From positions 1-9,434 of the forward strand of contig JAFZLE010000325.1 of NCBI GenBank assembly GCA_017551645.1: DNA of 9,434 nucleotides. Reading direction: 5' to 3'. Under the pieces are notes generated by a model. The model saw nothing but the letters and a program-made list of their open reading frames with translations, did not search any database and had not been told where the DNA came from. This document shows, in pieces, positions 5,867-9,434 of this stretch. This DNA is from Clostridia bacterium. Lineage in GTDB: Bacteria > Bacillota > Clostridia > Christensenellales > Aristaeellaceae. The position numbers and the translations under genes were made by a program. Each line of letters begins with the position of its first letter. Within the stretch, counting starts at the first letter, position 1.

Positions 5867-6367
5867 ATGGAACTAAGAAAGATAAACCTGAATGACGCAT
5901 ACGCCCAGTGGGAATACACCGCCGCCCTGCCCGCGGACGAAAACGGGCTCACCAACCCGTTCCACGGCGTGTCCTTTGAGGAATATAAGGAAAAAGTGCT
6001 GCCCAGGCTCATCTCCTACGAGCATCCGGTGGGCATGCCGGACTGGTTCGTGCCGGAAACGTACTACTACCTGTGGGACGAAGGCAGGCTGGTGGGCGAG
6101 TTCCGCATACGCCACCGCCTTACCGAGGCGCTCAGAAACGGCGCGGGGCACATAGGCTACAGCATACGCAAAGACGCCCGGGGCAGGGGCTGCGGCACCG
6201 AGGGGCTGAGGCTCACCCTGGAGATAGCGAAAAAGATCGTCCCGGAAGACGAGATATACCTGCGGGTGAACAGGGACAACATCGCGTCCCAGAAAGTGAT
6301 GCTCAAAAACGGGGCGCGGCAGGCGGGCGAAGACGAAACGCACCTGTTCATGCGCATACCCAAATGA
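5867..6367 (+). CDS. GNAT family N-acetyltransferase (COG3981-like predicted acetyltransferase)
   Basis: The 166-residue protein has the pattern of a predicted-acetyltransferase subgroup. It shows MPDWFVPETYYYLWDEGRLV (residues 57-76), then RIRHRLTEAL and GHIGYSIRKDARGRGCG. A motif B of NRDNIASQKVMLKNGA follows (135-150). The acetyl-CoA loop is R105-G-R-G-C-G110. The usual aromatic or alanine at the fifth position is cysteine here, which is uncommon but not obviously disabling. GGGGG precedes the ATG at a short distance. This is the first of four GNAT genes in a row, followed by a GNAT fusion. It is not closely similar to the others. The substrate is unknown. Confidence 0.87.
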   Translation: MELRKINLNDAYAQWEYTAALPADENGLTNPFHGVSFEEYKEKVLPRLISYEHPVGMPDWFVPETYYYLWDEGRLVGEFRIRHRLTEALRNGAGHIGYSIRKDARGRGCGTEGLRLTLEIAKKIVPEDEIYLRVNRDNIASQKVMLKNGARQAGEDETHLFMRIPK

Positions 6368-6394
6368 GCATGCGGCAAAGCGGGGAAAGGCAGT

Positions 6395-6934
6395 ATGGAA
6401 TACGTTTTTGAGACCGGACGCCTGAGGGCGCGCGCCTTCGTGCCCGGGGACGCCGAAAGGCTGTACGAGATCCACCTGGACGAAGAAGTTAAAAAGTGGT
6501 TCCCCAACGAGAGCTACCTGGACGCGCAGGAAGCCGGGGAAGCCGCCGCGTTTTTCGCCGACTGCGTGAAAGCCGGGCGCCTGCCCTGCGTGCTGGCGGT
6601 CGAGCTTAAGCGGACCGGGGAGCTCATAGGGGACGCCGGCATAAACGAAGCGGACGGGAAGCCGGAAGAGATCGAGGTCGGGTACGTCATCTGCCGTGAG
6701 CTCAGGGGACAGGGCTACGCCACCGAGCTTCTGGGCGGGCTCACCGAATACGCCGCGTCCGCATTCGGCGTAAAATCGCTTTTCGGCCGCGTGGTAAAGG
6801 GCAACGGGGCGTCCGTACGGGTACTGGAAAAGAACGGGTACGGCTTTGTCGCCGAAGAATCCGGCGCGGAGGACGACCCTTACGGGCACGGCGTGCTCGT
6901 GTACATGAAAAACACGCGCCCGAACGGCGCCTGA
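6395..6934 (+). CDS. GNAT family N-acetyltransferase, RimJ/RimL type
   Basis: The 179-residue protein begins with ETGRLRARAFVPGDAERLYE, the usual opening of the RimJ/RimL-like group (Acetyltransf_3). Motif A is VGYVICRELRGQGYATELL, with R104-G-Q-G-Y-A109. Motif B is NGASVRVLEKNGY (137-149). The opening glutamate-threonine-x-R-L and the length are normal for the group, whose founding members acetylate ribosomal protein N-termini. Most bacterial homologues act on other or unknown substrates. AAAGG lies upstream of the ATG. The C-terminal residues after VLVYMKN are a short unstructured tail. The gene is 27 bases downstream of the previous GNAT gene. Confidence 0.88.
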   Translation: MEYVFETGRLRARAFVPGDAERLYEIHLDEEVKKWFPNESYLDAQEAGEAAAFFADCVKAGRLPCVLAVELKRTGELIGDAGINEADGKPEEIEVGYVICRELRGQGYATELLGGLTEYAASAFGVKSLFGRVVKGNGASVRVLEKNGYGFVAEESGAEDDPYGHGVLVYMKNTRPNGA

Positions 6935-6938
6935 CCGC

Positions 6939-6944
6939 AGGAGG
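6939..6944 (+). promoter_or_regulatory. Ribosome binding site supporting a GTG start
   Basis: A perfect AGGAGG is five bases before the GTG at 6950. It supports use of this non-ATG start codon, the only one I assign in the window. Confidence 0.8.
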
Positions 6945-6949
6945 CAGCA

Positions 6950-7438
6950 GTGGATATAATAAAAATAGACGGGTCATCCGCCGGCAGGGTCGTGCCGCTC
7001 ATCGCCGCGTTCCGGGTGACGCTGCGCGGCTACAAGGGCATAGAGTCCGGACCCGACCTAAAGCAGGCTGAAGAAGAGATAGCGGAATTTCTGGACAAAG
7101 GTTATCCCGTGTACGCCGCCGTGCAGGGCGGGGACACCGCCGGGTATGTCGTGTGCAGGACGGACGGGCCCTGCGTGTGGGTGGAGCACATATTCGTGCG
7201 GGAGGAATACCGGCGCAGGGGAATAGCGTCGCTTTTGTTCAAACAGGCAGAAGACCTCGCCGCGCGGCTGGGCGACGACACCGTGTACAACTTCGTGCAT
7301 CCCAACAACGAGGGCATGATCGCGTTTCTGCGCTCCAGGGGCTATACGGTGCTCAACATGCTGGAGATACGCAGGCCCTGGACGGGCGAGACCCCGACGG
7401 CCAAGGTGCGGGTGAACGACACCGAGTTCGACTACTGA
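6950..7438 (+). CDS. GNAT family N-acetyltransferase (GTG start)
   Basis: The product is 162 residues. After an N-terminal helix region with LRGYKG and a charged helix at 37-50, the core strand YAAVQGGDTAGYVVCR leads into VWVEHIFVREEYRRRGIASLLF. Motif A there is Y87-R-R-R-G-I-A93. Motif B is HPNNEGMIAFLRSRGY (117-132). After that come EIRRPWTGE and a C-terminal RVNDTEFDY. The F-D-Y ending and the R-R/K-P-W/Y turn are shared by a recognisable GNAT subgroup of unknown substrate. The start codon is GTG, with AGGAGG directly upstream. The intergenic gaps on both sides are 15 and 22 bases. Confidence 0.87.
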   Translation: MDIIKIDGSSAGRVVPLIAAFRVTLRGYKGIESGPDLKQAEEEIAEFLDKGYPVYAAVQGGDTAGYVVCRTDGPCVWVEHIFVREEYRRRGIASLLFKQAEDLAARLGDDTVYNFVHPNNEGMIAFLRSRGYTVLNMLEIRRPWTGETPTAKVRVNDTEFDY

Positions 7439-7460
7439 GGGGCATTTATTAAGGCAGACC

Positions 7461-8006
7461 ATGATATACAGCCAGACTGTAACGCTAAAAAACGGAAAAG
7501 AGGCGCTGATAAGGAACGGCGTCGCGGCGGACGGGGAAGCGGTCTTCGAGAACTTCAACCTCACCCACGCCCAGACGGATTTCCTGCTGTCCTATCCCGA
7601 CGAGAACAGCTACGACCCTAAGCAGGAAGCCCGCTTCCTGGCGGAAAAAACGGCAAGCCCAAATGAGACAGAGCTGGTCGCGATCATAGACGGCAAAATC
7701 GCGGGCACCGCGGGCATAGAGGCGGCGGGCACGAAATACAAGGTCCGGCACCGGGCGGAAATGGGCATAAGCATACTCAGGGAATACTGGGGGCTGGGCC
7801 TGGGCAGGGCGCTTGTCAGGGCCTGCATAGACTGCGCGAAAACAGCCGGCTACACACAGCTGGAACTGAACGCGGCGGCGGAAAACGAAAGGGCGCTTTC
7901 CCTGTACCGCAGCCTGGGGTTCATCGAATACGGGCGCAATCCCCGCGGGTTCAACTCACGCCTGTCCGGCTATCAGGAACTGGTATACATGCGTCTGGAA
8001 CTTTAA
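7461..8006 (+). CDS. GNAT family N-acetyltransferase
   Basis: The 181-residue protein has an N-terminal strand pair with ALIRNGVAADGEAVFENFN. A central TDFLLSYPDEN segment follows, then strand ELVAIIDGKIAGTAGI. Next come RHRAEMGISILREYWGLGLGRALV (in part residues 98-119, loop G111-L-G-L-G115) and motif B, NERALSLYRSLGF (142-154). The H-R-A-E/x-x-G-I-S-V/I and E-Y-W-G-x-G-x-G pattern marks a common Firmicutes subgroup. The end, YQELVYMRLEL, is typical. The ribosome binding site is the weaker AAGGCAG about 4 bases before the ATG. A better GAGGGG lies at the end of the previous gene but is too far away. No close copy exists in the window. Confidence 0.88.
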   Translation: MIYSQTVTLKNGKEALIRNGVAADGEAVFENFNLTHAQTDFLLSYPDENSYDPKQEARFLAEKTASPNETELVAIIDGKIAGTAGIEAAGTKYKVRHRAEMGISILREYWGLGLGRALVRACIDCAKTAGYTQLELNAAAENERALSLYRSLGFIEYGRNPRGFNSRLSGYQELVYMRLEL

Positions 8007-8009
8007 CGC

Positions 8010-8028
8010 TGCGCCCGACTAAGGCGCA
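8010..8028 (+). other. Small inverted repeat in the gap before the GNAT-SGNH fusion gene
   Basis: TGCGCC at 8010-8015 and GGCGCA at 8023-8028 can pair as a 6-base-pair stem with a 7-base loop. It ends 3 bases before the AAGGAGAG ribosome binding site of the fusion gene. It is followed by A residues, not T residues, so it is not a rho-independent terminator on this strand. It may affect translation initiation or be chance. Confidence 0.3.
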
Positions 8029-8030
8029 AA

Positions 8031-8038
8031 AAGGAGAG
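8031..8038 (+). promoter_or_regulatory. Ribosome binding site of the GNAT-SGNH fusion gene
   Basis: AAGGAGAG lies three bases before the ATG at 8042 (core AGGAG five bases before). It supports that start and shows that the fused gene has one good initiation site at the GNAT end. Confidence 0.75.
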
Positions 8039-8041
8039 ACT

Positions 8042-9434
8042 ATGGACCATCGCGGCACTCAGAGGCTCGAGACCGAAAGGCTCATACTGAGGCGGTTCGC
8101 TCTTAACGACGCCCCTGCCATGTTCAGAAACTGGGCTTCGGACGGCGAAGTGACCAGATTCCTCACCTGGCCCACCCACAAAAGCGTCGAAACGACCCAG
8201 TGGGTGCTGGACAGCTGGATCCCCCATTATGAAGAAAACAACTATTACCACTGGGCCATCACGCTCAAGGAAAACGGTGACGAGCCCGTAGGCGACATCG
8301 CCGCCGTGAAAGTGGACGATGATACTTTGTGCGCCGAGATCGGCTACTGCCTGGGCAGGAAGTGGTGGCACAAAGGCGTCATGACGGAAGCGCTCAAGGC
8401 TGTGGAGGACTTTTTGTTCGACGCCGTGGGCATGGAAAGGATAGAGGCGCGGCACGACATAATGAACCCGAATTCCGGCAGGGTCATGCTGAAATGCGGC
8501 ATGAAGTACGAAGGCACCCTGCGCGCCTCCCACAGGAACAACCGGGGGCTCTGCGACGTAAACTGCTACTCGCTGCTTAAAAGCGAACGCCGGCCCTCCC
8601 CGCCCGAAGAAAGTGAAAAGCAGGATTTCTTCAGCCGTTTCGTGTCCTGCACCGCCGCGGGCAGCGGCAGCCAGAACTGGTTCAGGACCGAAGATCCTAA
8701 TAAAGAAATCACCTGCCGCGTGTATTACCGCCTCTCCCGCGACACGGACGAATGCGCGCTTTTGTATTCCAACCTGATAGACTCCACCTACGCGGACGGC
8801 AGCCACAGCCACGCTAACTTCGTGCCGGGCCCCTGGACCATACATTCACTAAGGGCAGGCAGGGTGAGCGCGTGCGGCATGGAACAGACCGCCGAGCCCG
8901 AGTTTTTCACACAGGTCACGTTTGGCGACCAGACAGAAAAACGCGTGAACCCCGGGGAGCTCTTTTCCTGCGACCCCTTCCGTTTCCCCGCGCGCAAAGG
9001 CGAGTACATGTGCGTTGAGATGGCGTTTTCCGGCGCGAAAGTGCCCTGCCATACCGAAAGCCTGCTGCCTGCGTTCCGCCTGGCGGACGGGAAATGGACG
9101 CACAGCACCGAGATCCCCTTCCCCTGCATGGTCGCCGCAAGACGCGGGGGCGAAACGCGCCTGGGTTTTATAGGCGACTCCATCACCCAGGGCATAGGCA
9201 CCCCGGACAATTCCTACACCCACGTGGCGGCGCGTGTCCAGGAGGCGCTGGGCGAAGGCGTCGCCGTGTGGGACCTGGGCCTCGGCTACGGACGGGGGCA
9301 CGACGTGGCGCTGGACGGCTCATGGCTGTACCGGGCGCGGCAAAACGACGTGATGTGCGTGTGTTTCGGTGTAAATGACCTGTTCCAGCTGGGGGACGCC
9401 GAGCTGCTCAAAAAGGACCTGGCCTATATCGTGC
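8042..9434 (+). CDS. Fusion protein: RimJ/RimL-type GNAT domain + beta-rich region + SGNH/GDSL hydrolase (3' end outside window)
   Basis: I translated the frame codon by codon from 8042 to the window end. It has 464 codons without a stop. Residues 1-180 are a full RimJ/RimL-type GNAT domain: LETERLILRRFALND at 9-23, motif A EIGYCLGRKWWHKGVMTEAL (99-118), motif B NPNSGRVMLKCGM, and a normal closing strand CYSLLKSE. Residues 181-196 form a proline- and charge-rich linker. Residues about 197-370 look like beta strands, with FVSCTAAGSGSQNWFR, CRVYYRLSRD and SNLIDSTYADGS. From 373 comes an SGNH hydrolase: RLGFIGDSITQGIGT with nucleophile Ser380, DLGLGYGRGHD as a possible block II, and VMCVCFGVNDLF with G443-x-N445-D446 as block III. 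The final D-x-x-H block would lie beyond the window. SGNH enzymes are esterases or acetyl-transferring enzymes. No signal peptide is present. Confidence 0.85.
   Translation, partial: MDHRGTQRLETERLILRRFALNDAPAMFRNWASDGEVTRFLTWPTHKSVETTQWVLDSWIPHYEENNYYHWAITLKENGDEPVGDIAAVKVDDDTLCAEIGYCLGRKWWHKGVMTEALKAVEDFLFDAVGMERIEARHDIMNPNSGRVMLKCGMKYEGTLRASHRNNRGLCDVNCYSLLKSERRPSPPEESEKQDFFSRFVSCTAAGSGSQNWFRTEDPNKEITCRVYYRLSRDTDECALLYSNLIDSTYADGSHSHANFVPGPWTIHSLRAGRVSACGMEQTAEPEFFTQVTFGDQTEKRVNPGELFSCDPFRFPARKGEYMCVEMAFSGAKVPCHTESLLPAFRLADGKWTHSTEIPFPCMVAARRGGETRLGFIGDSITQGIGTPDNSYTHVAARVQEALGEGVAVWDLGLGYGRGHDVALDGSWLYRARQNDVMCVCFGVNDLFQLGDAELLKKDLAYIV

Noticed and set aside
5873..6889. Long open frame of 338 codons on the - strand
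   Set aside because: It is antisense to two clear GNAT genes. Low-complexity composition and no motif.
5867..8006. Tandem duplication as origin of the consecutive GNAT genes
   Set aside because: The four proteins differ in N-terminal signatures, lengths and acetyl-CoA loop sequences. I see no shared nucleotide blocks between them.
8003..8845. Open frame of 280 codons on the - strand
   Set aside because: It is antisense to the GNAT-SGNH fusion gene, whose motifs are intact on the + strand.
1..9434. Integron-like cassette array
   Set aside because: The gaps between genes are 4-46 bases, too short for attC sites, and I see no repeated element from gap to gap. No integrase gene is in the window.

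Overview
The window is about 96% coding. It holds seventeen genes, all on the + strand, separated by gaps of only 4 to 46 bases (about 340 non-coding bases in total). The first and last genes run off the window ends. I see no tRNA, rRNA, CRISPR array, insertion sequence, convincing promoter or rho-independent terminator. No gene-free stretch reaches even 50 bases. Most genes have a clear AGGAGG-like ribosome binding site, so the stretch reads like one long operon or a dense array of co-directional cassettes.

The organism is most likely a GC-rich member of the Clostridia. The evidence is the mix of protein families, several of which I know mainly from Firmicutes: a YoaP-type acetyltransferase, a stand-alone TfoX N-domain protein, GrpB, and small TIGR04076-like and CTGE-type proteins. 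Isoleucine is mostly written ATA and arginine often AGG despite the high GC content. This is inference; no rRNA or phylogenetic marker is present.

Layout. Bases 3-1985 hold the tail of a probable NUDIX hydrolase, a 2H phosphoesterase (LigT-like), a free methionine-(R)-sulfoxide reductase and a pyrroline-5-carboxylate reductase family protein. Bases 2002-3766 hold a GNAT acetyltransferase fused to a YoaP thioredoxin-like domain, a membrane methyltransferase of the isoprenylcysteine methyltransferase type and a TfoX N-domain protein. Bases 3813-5846 hold two GNAT acetyltransferases, a GrpB protein and two small proteins. Bases 5867-8006 hold four consecutive GNAT acetyltransferases of different subfamilies. 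From 8042 to the window end runs an uninterrupted reading frame that joins a RimJ/RimL-type GNAT domain to a beta-rich region and an SGNH/GDSL hydrolase domain.

Eight GNAT domains occur in 9.4 kb. They do not look like recent tandem copies, because their N-termini, lengths and motif details all differ. The common theme is small soluble enzymes that add or remove small groups (acetyl, methyl, phosphate, oxygen on methionine) on metabolites or macromolecules. No single substrate pathway is visible. The most distinctive single item is the GNAT-SGNH fusion; the most distinctive regional item is the GNAT-rich array.
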